Positions 8,022 through 14,298 are shown, counted from the first letter of the stretch. The stretch: DNA of 16,320 nt from an uncultured Clostridia bacterium (GCA_946623485.1 CAMORF010000013.1:1-16320); one strand, 5' to 3'. The notes: generated by a model not told the origin, from the letters alone. Made by a program: numbers and translations.

Positions 8022-8056
8022 TAAGACTGCGGCACAGGTCCGCAGTCTTATTTTTT
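8022..8056 (+). terminator. Rho-independent terminator
   Basis: Stem TAAGACTGCGG (8022-8032) with CCGCAGTCTTA (8040-8050), an 11-bp perfect match around the loop CACAGGT, followed by a T-run to 8056. The T-run is on + only, so it ends the transcript of the 7627-7941 gene and does not serve the TadZ-like gene arriving from the other side. Confidence 0.9.
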
Positions 8057-8125
8057 GATGATTCAGGAAGCAGGACTGTGGCCGCATGCAGCGAAGCATC
8101 ATGTTTCTAAGGATCTGCTCATAAA

Positions 8126-9187
8126 TCATTTATGGTATTGCTTGTTTTTTTCCGATTCATTGATTGTTCCGCGCGAAAGGGCTGTGCTTTCCTCCAGCAT
8201 CTGCCGGACAAACTGACCCATGCTTCCATACATCAGGTCATCAAGAAGGGAAGCGCCAAGGTTGTGTACGGTCACAGAAGGAAGATAAAGTCTGATCAGC
8301 TTCATTCTGATCTCACTCATGGACAGGGCATCCAGGTTTTTTTCAAATTGTGAGACCTTCGCGCGGGAAACCGGGTCGGGAAGAATGGGAAAACAGACTG
8401 CCGAACTGAATTTTAAAAGCTCCGGGATATCCTTGATCTGGTCTCCGACATCGAGCACGATCGTCTGGTATCCGGCTTCCTGGACAAGTGCCGCAAAGAA
8501 ATGCATCCATTCTGCAGCGCTTGTTTCCCGCAGGTCTTCCGGGAAAAATGGAGGCGGGCAGATGTCAAGGTTTCCAAAGCATTTTACAATGCCTTCCAGC
8601 ATCGCATGCAGGTTTTCCGGCTCCGTGCGGGATGCATGGATCAGGTCCGCCAGGTCTTCGCGCCAGCTTGCTTTCAGCAGGCCCTCCAGCCCGCTGCAGC
8701 TTTCCAGATTCAGATAAAGCGTTTTTTCGGCCTGTGCGATGCTCTGGGCAAGGGTCAGAGAAAAAAATGTCTTGCCGCAGCGGCCGATGGGGGAATAGAC
8801 ACTGATCAGCCTGCAGCTTCCAAGAGAATCCTTCAGGCGTTCATTTGCCTGCCCCGAAAACCCGCAGACAAGCCGCGCAATCGTATCGGAATCCTGATAT
8901 TTATCGATGAACAGGTCCTCGTCTTCCAGGTTCGGCGTCTCTCCGTCAGACAGGATAATGGTCCGGTGGACATTAAGGCTGCGCACTTCATCTGTCATGG
9001 CTTCCACAGAGATCAGCAGGATCTCTATTTCATTTCCCTTCGCGTAATCAATCAGGCTGTCCAGCTGTGTAAATGCCATTACCCGGAAGGGCATGTCAGG
9101 CTTCTGGTTCAGGTAATCCGCCAGATGAACGACATAGGCCTCCTCAAGATCACAGATTGCAAAGATTTTCTTTTCTTTCTTCATCAT
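8126..9187 (-). CDS. tadZ: TadZ/CpaE-like pilus localisation ATPase
   Basis: A 353-residue protein with the two-part TadZ/CpaE layout: a receiver-like domain without an obvious phospho-acceptor (about 1-105) and a MinD/ParA-superfamily ATPase domain (about 125-330). The P-loop reads YSPIGRCGKT (131-140). Gly138-Lys139-Thr140 are kept, but the signature first lysine of the deviant Walker A box (KGGxGKT) is Ser132, so ATPase activity may be altered. IVLDVGD fits Walker B. The TadZ family places Tad/Flp pilus machinery at a cell site. A prepilin peptidase lies just upstream on the same strand, supporting the assignment, but no other tad genes are in view. The start at 9187 (the first of two ATGs) has GGAGG 6 nt upstream. 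Confidence 0.75.
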   Translation of the reverse strand: MMKKEKKIFAICDLEEAYVVHLADYLNQKPDMPFRVMAFTQLDSLIDYAKGNEIEILLISVEAMTDEVRSLNVHRTIILSDGETPNLEDEDLFIDKYQDSDTIARLVCGFSGQANERLKDSLGSCRLISVYSPIGRCGKTFFSLTLAQSIAQAEKTLYLNLESCSGLEGLLKASWREDLADLIHASRTEPENLHAMLEGIVKCFGNLDICPPPFFPEDLRETSAAEWMHFFAALVQEAGYQTIVLDVGDQIKDIPELLKFSSAVCFPILPDPVSRAKVSQFEKNLDALSMSEIRMKLIRLYLPSVTVHNLGASLLDDLMYGSMGQFVRQMLEESTALSRGTINESEKNKQYHK

Positions 9188-9207
9188 TCAGAACCTCCAA
9201 AATTTTT

Positions 9208-9228
9208 TTCTCCGCCTGATGCGGAGAA
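9208..9228 (-). other. Hairpin just upstream of the TadZ ribosome site
   Basis: TTCTCCGC (9208-9215) and GCGGAGAA (9221-9228) form a perfect 8-bp stem with a 5-nt loop. On the - strand the stem is followed by an A-run, then TTTTGGAGG and the tadZ start. The T-run lies on the wrong side for a terminator in either direction. A translational or mRNA-processing role in the tadV-tadZ transcript is possible. Confidence 0.4.
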
Positions 9229-9250
9229 GAACCTATTATAAAATGTGCGG

Positions 9251-9300
9251 TGTGATTGATTTCTGAGCTGTGGGATTCGGATGAAAAGACAGGCAGGAGA
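9251..9300 (-). repeat. Partial copy A of the stop-codon-adjacent repeat
   Basis: Only one substitution separates 9251-9272 from 12265-12286, and after one indel the match continues to 9299 (aligned to about 12312) with two more differences. It holds the second half of the element (TGATTGATTTCTGAGCTGTG on +, then CGGATGAAAAGAC). The CTTGTACATC half is missing, and the truncated edge abuts the stop codon of the prepilin peptidase gene (9301-9303). Confidence 0.7.
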
Positions 9301-9879
9301 TCAGAACAGGAAGGATGTTCCGTGAGAGCCGGCAAGAACAAGCAGGAGGGCACATAGAATCGGAACAGCAAAACAGAATTCACCGGAGGAATCCATGTTC
9401 GTATGATCTGCCGCAGGATCAGTCAGGGAGGTTTCACTCGATCGGTATGCTGAGAATGTCCTGTCTGAGATTCCCTTCAGGATATATTGATACAGATAGT
9501 TCAGCCGATTCGTGAGATTTTTCTTCCTGGCCACGAGAACAGCGGAATATGCCGCGCCAAAGAGAAGGGAATACCACATGATGCTAAGGCATGGCTTTAT
9601 GCCAAGCTGAAGCCCGATTACGGACAGCAGCTTTACATCACCGCCCCCCATCATCTTCAGGGCAGCCAGCAGGCCAAAGCACAGCCATGGCAGCAGGCAG
9701 CCCGCGCATCCATCCACCATAGCGCCGGGCAGATCAGGAATATGCCGGAAAGCCGGGAAAAAACGTGAAAGAAGCGCTCCGGCCAGGCCGCACAGGATCA
9801 GGGAATTCGGGATTTTGCCGGACTTCAGATCCGAGCATGCGCAGGCGCAAGTAAAAGGGAGTAAAGTAAACAGAGCCAT
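9301..9879 (-). CDS. Type IV prepilin peptidase, A24 family (TadV/CpaA/FlaK type)
   Basis: Membrane aspartic protease that removes the leader from Flp-type prepilins. The 192 residues lack the N-terminal methyltransferase domain of PilD, as in the short TadV/FlaK type. Both catalytic aspartates are visible: Asp17 in CSDLKSGKIPN and Asp81 in the GxGD motif MMGGGDVK. Several hydrophobic helices and a hydrophobic C-terminus fit a polytopic protein. The ATG at 9879 was chosen because AAAGGAGG lies 4 nt before it; the frame extends up to a TTG at 9975 without ribosome-site support. It probably shares a transcript with the TadZ-like gene (113-nt gap holding a repeat and a hairpin). A promoter is visible at 10026-10054. 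Confidence 0.82.
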   Translation of the reverse strand: MALFTLLPFTCACACSDLKSGKIPNSLILCGLAGALLSRFFPAFRHIPDLPGAMVDGCAGCLLPWLCFGLLAALKMMGGGDVKLLSVIGLQLGIKPCLSIMWYSLLFGAAYSAVLVARKKNLTNRLNYLYQYILKGISDRTFSAYRSSETSLTDPAADHTNMDSSGEFCFAVPILCALLLVLAGSHGTSFLF

Positions 9880-10025
9880 GAAACCTCCTTTCATTGCGGG
9901 GACAAGATTATGCAGGGAAAGGGCAGGAAGGGTATGCCAGTGACATATTCCGGCATCTGAGAAAATGCCACACAAAAATGAGATGCAAAATTACAAAGCA
10001 GATAAGATAAATGTAGATTTGCTAT

Positions 10026-10054
10026 ATCTTAACATGAAAGAATGGAAAGGTCAA
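10026..10054 (-). promoter_or_regulatory. Sigma-A-type promoter of the tadV-tadZ unit
   Basis: On the - strand, TTGACC (10054-10049), a 17-nt spacer and TAAGAT (10031-10026). Start near 10019 gives a ~140-nt leader before ATG 9879. In that leader I see only a short ATGCC/GGCAT repeat near 9934-9956. Confidence 0.6.
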
Positions 10055-10067
10055 ATGATTTTTAGGA

Positions 10068-10100
10068 TGAAAAGAATCTGAAAAGAACCTGAAAAGAACC
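10068..10100. repeat. Three tandem 11-bp repeats (TGAAAAGAAYC)
   Basis: TGAAAAGAATC, TGAAAAGAACC, TGAAAAGAACC in direct succession (10068-10078, 10079-10089, 10090-10100), running into the left arm of the large hairpin. Read on -, they give TTCTTTTCA tracts after the hairpin, so they might help ending of nhaC transcription. Confidence 0.75.
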
Positions 10101-10164
10101 TCCTATGATGCGATAAGGCATGGCGTTGAGCGCCTGACTGATCGACTGATCGCGTCATAGGAGG
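10099..10164 (+). other. Large hairpin with 16-bp stem that buries a Shine-Dalgarno sequence
   Basis: CCTCCTATGATGCGAT (10099-10114) pairs with ATCGCGTCATAGGAGG (10149-10164). The single imperfect pair is G-U on + but C-A on -, so the + RNA folds better. The 34-nt interior can form a small GGCG/CGCC hairpin (10122-10134). The 3' arm contains AGGAGG, placed 8 nt before an ATG at 10173, and would be hidden by the fold. That ATG opens only MESKG and then stop. It lies in the 397-nt gene-free stretch 9880-10276, with the tadV promoter and repeat C. Confidence 0.6.
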
Positions 10165-10199
10165 TAGTCTTCATGGAAAGTAAGGGTTAATCACATTTC

Positions 10200-10275
10200 T
10201 AAAGCCTGTCATGGAATAACTTGTACATCTTGCCTGTCACTGCATCCGATGGAACAGATCAAAAATCAATCATAG
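10200..10275 (+). repeat. Near-full copy C of the stop-codon-adjacent repeat, inverted relative to nhaC
   Basis: Shares with copy B an exact 19-mer (10215-10233, AATAACTTGTACATCTTGC), CATCCGAT (10243-10250) and an exact 13-mer CAAAAATCAATCA (10260-10272), in the same order and close to the same spacing. The 5' end is more diverged (TAAAGCCTGT against TAAGGAGCTGT), so the closing stem is weaker. Its far end lies 2 nt from the nhaC stop codon (10277-10279), facing it. Confidence 0.75.
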
Positions 10276-10276
10276 A

Positions 10277-11923
10277 TCAGCCCTGCGCTTCAGCTTTGTC
10301 TGCTTTCCTGCCAAGCGTAATTGTAACACCGATCATAAGAACAATCGAAAGCGGCAGGGCAATGACAGCCGGAATGCGATTGACTGCGAAGATTCCGGCC
10401 AGCAGATAACCCAACGCGGAAACGAAGGCGCAGGTCAGGGCATAAGGCAGCTGTGTCGAAACATGATTGACATGGGAGCATTGCGCGCCAGCAGAGGACA
10501 TGATGGTGGTATCCGAGATCGGGCTGCAGTGATCTCCACAGACGGCACCGGCCATGCAGGCAGCGACACAGACGATGGAGATGGGATTGCCCGATGACCA
10601 CGGGAAAGCATTCAGGACGATCGGAATCAGGATTCCGAAGGTGCCCCAGCTGGTTCCGGTTGCAAAGCTCAGTACGCAGCCGATCAGGAAGATGACAGCG
10701 GGCAGGAACATCTGCAATCCTTTTGCGGAGCCCTCGATCAAGCCGGCGACATAGACATCCGCGCCGAGGAAGGACGTCATATTCTTCAAGGACCAGGCAA
10801 AAACCAGGATCATGATCGCAGGAACCATGGCTTTGAAGCCTTCCGGAACACAGGACATTGCTTCCTTGAAGGTGAAAGACCTGCGGGCAACATAATAGAT
10901 GATGGCGAAGAGAAGCCCGAACGCGGAACCTAACATCAATCCGATGGAAGCATCAGAATTCGAGAACGCCTCAATGAAATTCGCTCCGCTGAAGAAACCG
11001 CCGGTGTAGATCATACCGATGACGCAGCAGATAACAAGCACAATGATTGGGAGAACAAGGTCAATGACCCGGCCCTTCCCCTCCGGAACGTTATTCGCTT
11101 CATTTTCGTAGGGATTCGCGCCGGAAAAAATATCGCCCGCTTTCGCATTTTTCTCAAACTTCAGCATTGGGCCATAATCCAAGTTCTTAAGTGTAAGCGT
11201 AAGCATCATGGCGATGGTCAGAAGCGCATAGAGATTATAGGGGATTGTGCGGATAAAAAGCGCAAGGCCTGAACCATCATCGACAAAGCCGGAGACAGCC
11301 GCTGCCCAGGATGAGATGGGCGCAATGATGCAGACCGGCGCGGCCGTCGCATCGATCAGGTAGGCAAGCTTCGCCCTTGAAATCTTGTGCCGGTCCGTTA
11401 CAGGCCGCATGACTGAGCCGACAGTCAGGCAGTTGAAATAGTCATCGATGAAGATCAGGATCCCAAGCAGGATGGTGGAAAGCTGCGCGCCGCGGCGCGT
11501 TTTGATATGTGCCTCCGCCCATCGGCCAAATGCGGCAGAGCCTCCGGCCTTATTCATCAGGGAGACAATCGCGCCTAACATAATCAGGAACACCAGGATC
11601 CCAACGTTATAGGAATCTGAGACAGACGCGACGATTCCATTGGTGAAGACGTTGTTTAGTGTTTCCTCGAAATTCCAGTTTGCCGCAAAGCCGGCAGCTA
11701 CGATAATTCCGATGAGCAGCGAGGAATAAACTTCCTTTGTGATGAGAGCAAGGATGATTGCCACGAAGGACGGAATCAGCGCCCAGAACGTATTATAGAA
11801 GTGGGAGCTGGAGGCAATCTTTTCCGCCACGTCCTCCGCCATCACCGGCATAGCGAGGAACAGGGCGGCGAGAAGTCCCGCGGGCAGGATCCATGCCAGC
11901 CTGTTTTTTACTGAACGATTCAT
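10277..11923 (-). CDS. nhaC: NhaC-family Na+/H+ antiporter
   Basis: A 548-residue polytopic membrane protein of the NhaC/arsenite-permease-like superfamily, expected to expel Na+ (or exchange an organic acid) against protons. The N-terminus has a signal-like hydrophobic segment ending VMA-ED near residue 29. Many hydrophobic helices follow. The conserved FATGTSWGTFGILIPI segment lies near residue 425-440, close to a CGDHCSPISDTT-type motif that is typical of this family. The ATG at 11923 was chosen for the strong GGAGGAGG site ending 4 nt ahead; the frame upstream to 12016 is open only because it crosses a structured leader. The leader of about 175 nt carries structured RNA element copy 1, which may control expression. 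The true substrate is not certain. Confidence 0.87.
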   Translation of the reverse strand: MNRSVKNRLAWILPAGLLAALFLAMPVMAEDVAEKIASSSHFYNTFWALIPSFVAIILALITKEVYSSLLIGIIVAAGFAANWNFEETLNNVFTNGIVASVSDSYNVGILVFLIMLGAIVSLMNKAGGSAAFGRWAEAHIKTRRGAQLSTILLGILIFIDDYFNCLTVGSVMRPVTDRHKISRAKLAYLIDATAAPVCIIAPISSWAAAVSGFVDDGSGLALFIRTIPYNLYALLTIAMMLTLTLKNLDYGPMLKFEKNAKAGDIFSGANPYENEANNVPEGKGRVIDLVLPIIVLVICCVIGMIYTGGFFSGANFIEAFSNSDASIGLMLGSAFGLLFAIIYYVARRSFTFKEAMSCVPEGFKAMVPAIMILVFAWSLKNMTSFLGADVYVAGLIEGSAKGLQMFLPAVIFLIGCVLSFATGTSWGTFGILIPIVLNAFPWSSGNPISIVCVAACMAGAVCGDHCSPISDTTIMSSAGAQCSHVNHVSTQLPYALTCAFVSALGYLLAGIFAVNRIPAVIALPLSIVLMIGVTITLGRKADKAEAQG

Positions 11924-11940
11924 ACAACCTCCTCCTGTGA

Positions 11941-12053
11941 TCAATGCCTTTGGCGCCAGTTCCCTTGCTGGCGGCAAGCCCACCTTTCGCGGGCACACCT
12001 CCCCGAGGCCAGGCAAGGTCCGGTCCGCCTCCGTCTGGTGCAGATAGGAACCT
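11941..12053 (-). ncRNA. Conserved structured RNA element, copy 1 (nhaC leader)
   Basis: Read on -, the element holds: hairpin a (12048-12052 with 12022-12026, inner 12041-12044 with 12030-12033), the block GCCTGGCCTCG (12014-12004), hairpin b (11993-11989 with 11983-11979), hairpin c (11973-11968 with 11959-11954) and AAAGGCATTGA (11951-11941). It ends 4 nt before the antiporter's AGGAGGAGG site. Hairpins a and b use G-U pairs where copy 2 has mostly Watson-Crick pairs; read on the other strand these become A-C mismatches. I do not recognise it as a known riboswitch family. Placement suits a cis-regulator of nhaC, but a mobile or trans-acting RNA is also possible. Confidence 0.6.
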
Positions 12054-12066
12054 GCACTTTAATCAG

Positions 12067-12084
12067 CAACGCTTTACAACGTTG
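12067..12084. other. Short inverted repeat in nhaC leader
   Basis: CAACG (12067-12071) and CGTTG (12080-12084) enclose 8 nt, lying between the nhaC transcription start and the structured element. A minor stem, with no function proposed. Confidence 0.3.
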
Positions 12085-12103
12085 AAGAATAAGATACAAA
12101 TTT

Positions 12104-12131
12104 ATTATCGCAAATTAACAGATAATGTCAA
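12104..12131 (-). promoter_or_regulatory. Sigma-A-type promoter of nhaC
   Basis: On -, consensus TTGACA (12131-12126), a 16-nt spacer and GATAAT (12109-12104). Start near 12097 predicts a ~175-nt leader that includes the structured RNA. It is the only strong promoter in the 414-nt gene-free stretch 11924-12337. Confidence 0.7.
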
Positions 12132-12179
12132 GCAGGCTTTCTCATCGAGAATGATAGCCAGATAGATCGCATCTGGAAA

Positions 12180-12201
12180 GGAAACGAATAAATTCGTTTC
12201 C
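12180..12201. other. Near-perfect palindrome between gpsA terminator and nhaC promoter
   Basis: GGAAACGAA (12180-12188) with TTCGTTTCC (12193-12201) gives a 9-bp stem and a 4-nt loop. On - it is followed by TTTCC and may be a second, weaker stop for gpsA transcription. An operator for the nearby nhaC promoter is an alternative. Confidence 0.4.
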
Positions 12202-12206
12202 TATAC

Positions 12207-12240
12207 AAAAACACCCGCCGCCAAAAAAGGCGGGGGTGTT
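12207..12240 (-). terminator. Rho-independent terminator of the STAS-ATPase-gpsA unit
   Basis: On -, AACACCCCCGCC pairs with GGCGGCGGGTGTT (one bulge) around a T6 loop, followed by TTTG. It lies ~100 nt after the gpsA stop, with repeat copy B in between. Confidence 0.85.
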
Positions 12241-12263
12241 GAATCATTACAAAGATACTTACT

Positions 12264-12340
12264 ATGTGATTGATTTTTGAGCTGTGCTATCGGATGAAAA
12301 GACAAGCAAGATGTACAAGTTATTTTGTAACAGCTCCTTA
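12264..12340 (-). repeat. Full copy B of the stop-codon-adjacent repeat
   Basis: Read on -, it starts with the gpsA stop codon: TAAGGAGCTGT (12340-12330), then AATAACTTGTACATCTTGC (12324-12306), CATCCGAT (12296-12289) and CAAAAATCAATCA (12279-12267). The ends of the core, GAGCTGT (12336-12330) and ACAGCTC (12285-12279), are perfectly complementary and enclose 44 nt, so the RNA can close on itself. Confidence 0.8.
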
Positions 12341-13354
12341 GGATTTGCGGTACTCCATCTCAGAGCGAGGCGCTCTTGTCATAAGGAAATGTACCGTCTT
12401 CTTCGGGTCTGCCCCGTGGTTGACCACCGCATCGACCGCGTTGACCAGGGGCATCTCGACCTTGTATTTTTTCTGCAGTTCAAGCGCGGCTGGGATGGCG
12501 TTGATTCCTTCCACTACCATTCCGATCTTTTTGATCGCGTCGGCAGGAGCCATTCCCTGGCCGATCAGATGCCCGCAGCGATTGTTCCGCGAGTGCTCTG
12601 AGGTCGCGGTCACAATCAGGTCGCCGATTCCGGCAAGCCCGGAAAATGTACCCGGATCACAGCCCATCGCGACGCCAAGGATGGTAATCTCATGCATTCC
12701 CCGTGTAATCAGTGCCGCTTTTGTATTGTCGCCGTATCCAAGCCCGAGGGCGACACCGCTGGCAAGAGCAATGATATTCTTCATCGCGCCGCAAAGCTCC
12801 ACTCCTGTGATGTCATCGTTCGTGTATACACGCATCACATCATTCATAAAGATGCGTTGTACGGCCAGGGCAGCTTCTTCCTTTTTGCTTGCCGCGACAA
12901 TTGTCGTGGGAAGATCCCGGGCAACCTCTTCTGCATGTGTGGGTCCGGAAAGCGCAACAAGGCGCGCTGATTTTCCAGCCTTCTCCAGCTCATCCGCGAT
13001 GACCCGGGTCAAGGTCATCAAGGTTCCGCTCTCGATCCCCTTGGCGGCATCTACGATCAGCTGCCCATCCGGAATAAAGGGCGTGGCAGCCGCCGCGGTG
13101 GAGCGCACAAAGACAGAAGGAACCACAAAAAGAAGCAGTTCCTTCCCGGTACAGACATCCTCGATGCTTGTGGTAAACTGAACCTCATCAGGAATCACCA
13201 TCCCCGGAAGGTTCGGCTGCCTGCGCGTGTTTTGATATGCTTCGATCTCCGCAGGTAACGCTGACCAGACGGTCACGCGGTGTCCGGTCAGAGAAAGCAT
13301 TCTTGTAAGCGCCATTCCCCATGTGCCGGCGCCAAGCACACCAATATCAGCCAT
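12338..13354 (-). CDS. gpsA: Glycerol-3-phosphate dehydrogenase [NAD(P)+]
   Basis: Reduces dihydroxyacetone phosphate to sn-glycerol-3-phosphate in the cytosol, the entry to phospholipid synthesis. The 338 residues match the family. The N-terminal Rossmann domain opens ADIGVLGAGTWGMAL (GxGxxG-type nucleotide loop). The catalytic lysine lies in GVELCGAMKNIIALASG, and the substrate-binding SEHSRNNRCG segment follows. The frame opens at 13378, but the ATG at 13354 places GAGGA 8 nt upstream and starts right at the Rossmann strand, so it is preferred. It follows the RsbW-like gene by 37 nt on the same strand and is probably the last gene of that unit. Its stop codon starts repeat copy B. Confidence 0.95.
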   Translation of the reverse strand: MADIGVLGAGTWGMALTRMLSLTGHRVTVWSALPAEIEAYQNTRRQPNLPGMVIPDEVQFTTSIEDVCTGKELLLFVVPSVFVRSTAAAATPFIPDGQLIVDAAKGIESGTLMTLTRVIADELEKAGKSARLVALSGPTHAEEVARDLPTTIVAASKKEEAALAVQRIFMNDVMRVYTNDDITGVELCGAMKNIIALASGVALGLGYGDNTKAALITRGMHEITILGVAMGCDPGTFSGLAGIGDLIVTATSEHSRNNRCGHLIGQGMAPADAIKKIGMVVEGINAIPAALELQKKYKVEMPLVNAVDAVVNHGADPKKTVHFLMTRAPRSEMEYRKS

Positions 13355-13391
13355 GATGCCTATCCTCAGAAAGACCATTCTTTCGCTGTGT

Positions 13392-13859
13392 CTACCTCAG
13401 TTTTTTACAGATACTGACGTGATTCTTGCCATCTTTATATTCATAGTACATGTGATCCATACTCTTTTTGACCATAAAGATACCAAGGCCGCCGATCCTG
13501 CGTTCTTTTGCAGAGAGCGTCACATCCGGATCTTCTTTGCTCAGCGGATTGAAGGGAGTTCCTGCATCAGACATCGTAACACGCAACCATGTGCCATTCA
13601 TATCCTCCGGAGTCATCCCGTCACGGCAATCCTCAGGAATCGGGCATGTATCCAGGGTTTCAATGGTAATATCCGCATCACCGGTGTCCGGCGAATAAGC
13701 ATAATTTGCAATATTAACAAACAGTTCCTCAACTGCAATGTCGATCTGCATCCGGGTTTTCATGGGACACATCTCCGCGTCGAGCTGTTCATCTACCTGT
13801 TCCAGTACTTTAGAAAGATTGTCAATGACTGCAAGAATCTTCAGATTCGTTTTATACAT
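13392..13859 (-). CDS. RsbW/SpoIIAB-like ATP-binding protein (anti-sigma factor kinase)
   Basis: A 155-residue GHKL-fold protein. The N box is EELFVNIANYAY (about 44-55), the G1 box is DAGTPFNPL (about 98-106) and the G2 box is GGLGIFMVKK (about 122-131). Such proteins bind ATP, hold a sigma factor or other partner, and phosphorylate a STAS antagonist. The segment CPMKTRMQIDIAVEEL is typical of clostridial members. I take the ATG at 13859 (GTGAGG 9 nt ahead); the in-frame ATG at 13883 would use up that ribosome site and add 8 residues. The STAS gene lies 70 nt upstream and gpsA 37 nt downstream, both on the same strand. Its target is not in the window. Confidence 0.85.
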   Translation of the reverse strand: MYKTNLKILAVIDNLSKVLEQVDEQLDAEMCPMKTRMQIDIAVEELFVNIANYAYSPDTGDADITIETLDTCPIPEDCRDGMTPEDMNGTWLRVTMSDAGTPFNPLSKEDPDVTLSAKERRIGGLGIFMVKKSMDHMYYEYKDGKNHVSICKKLR

Positions 13860-13929
13860 TGAGCAGATCCTCACCTCCTCCATCTCTCACTTCATCCTCG
13901 CCTTGAACCAAGGCAGTGGAAAGAAGCCG

Positions 13930-14229
13930 TCACTCAATGGTAAGGATGTCAGAGAAGCCGGTAACCTCGAAGATCTCATTCACATCGTCTTTGACATGGA
14001 TCAGCTTCATACTGCCCTGCTTGGACATGATCTTCTGCGCCGTGAGCAGGACACGGAGTCCGGCAGATGAGATGTACTCAAGCTTTTCAAAATCGAAAAC
14101 AAGCTTGGTAATGGAATCAATGAAACTCTTCAGATCGCTTTCCAGTTCCGGCGCGGTTGTCGTATCGAGACGACCCTCAAGGCAGACAGTCGCTTCGCTT
14201 CCATTGATCTGTTTTTGAATATTCAGCAT
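13930..14229 (-). CDS. STAS-domain anti-sigma factor antagonist (RsbV/SpoIIAA-like)
   Basis: A 99-residue single STAS domain. The phospho-acceptor motif is EYISSAGLRVLL, with Ser55 in the position usually phosphorylated by the partner kinase (Ser54 adjacent). Length and pattern match RsbV-type switch proteins: unphosphorylated it would bind the RsbW-like kinase and release that kinase's target. Its mRNA has GGAGG 6 nt ahead of ATG 14229. It is the first gene of a unit with the ATPase and gpsA, served by a promoter at 14433-14462. Its leader of nearly 200 nt crosses the antisense of structured RNA element copy 2. Confidence 0.92.
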   Translation of the reverse strand: MLNIQKQINGSEATVCLEGRLDTTTAPELESDLKSFIDSITKLVFDFEKLEYISSAGLRVLLTAQKIMSKQGSMKLIHVKDDVNEIFEVTGFSDILTIE

Positions 14230-14298
14230 ACTAAACCTCCTTCAGACAGATATCATTCATCAAGATATCATTTCATATCATGCCGGCAGGAAAATCAT

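Noticed and set aside
7976..8024. GTG-started 15-codon ORF (MNKSLNMIREEMLPG) with GAGGTG ahead
   Set aside because: Too short to judge, starts with GTG, and runs into the terminator stem; no independent support.
9204..9228. Intrinsic terminator between tadV and tadZ
   Set aside because: The stem is good, but the T-run precedes it on + and an A-run follows it on -, so neither direction gives a stem followed by U's.
8501..9241. 246-codon + ORF opposite the TadZ-like gene
   Set aside because: Antisense shadow; composition is arginine/glutamine-rich without domain features.
11924..12016. In-frame upstream extension of nhaC (MPGLGEV...)
   Set aside because: It lies over the structured RNA element, has no ribosome site, and the ATG at 11923 has an excellent one.
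11941..12053. Calling the nhaC leader a known Na+ or Li+ riboswitch
   Set aside because: Tempting because of the antiporter, but I cannot match it to any consensus I know, and the second copy is not upstream of a transporter.
12345..13181. 278-codon + ORF opposite gpsA
   Set aside because: Antisense shadow of a fully recognisable gpsA; serine/alanine-rich composition is typical of reversed coding sequence.
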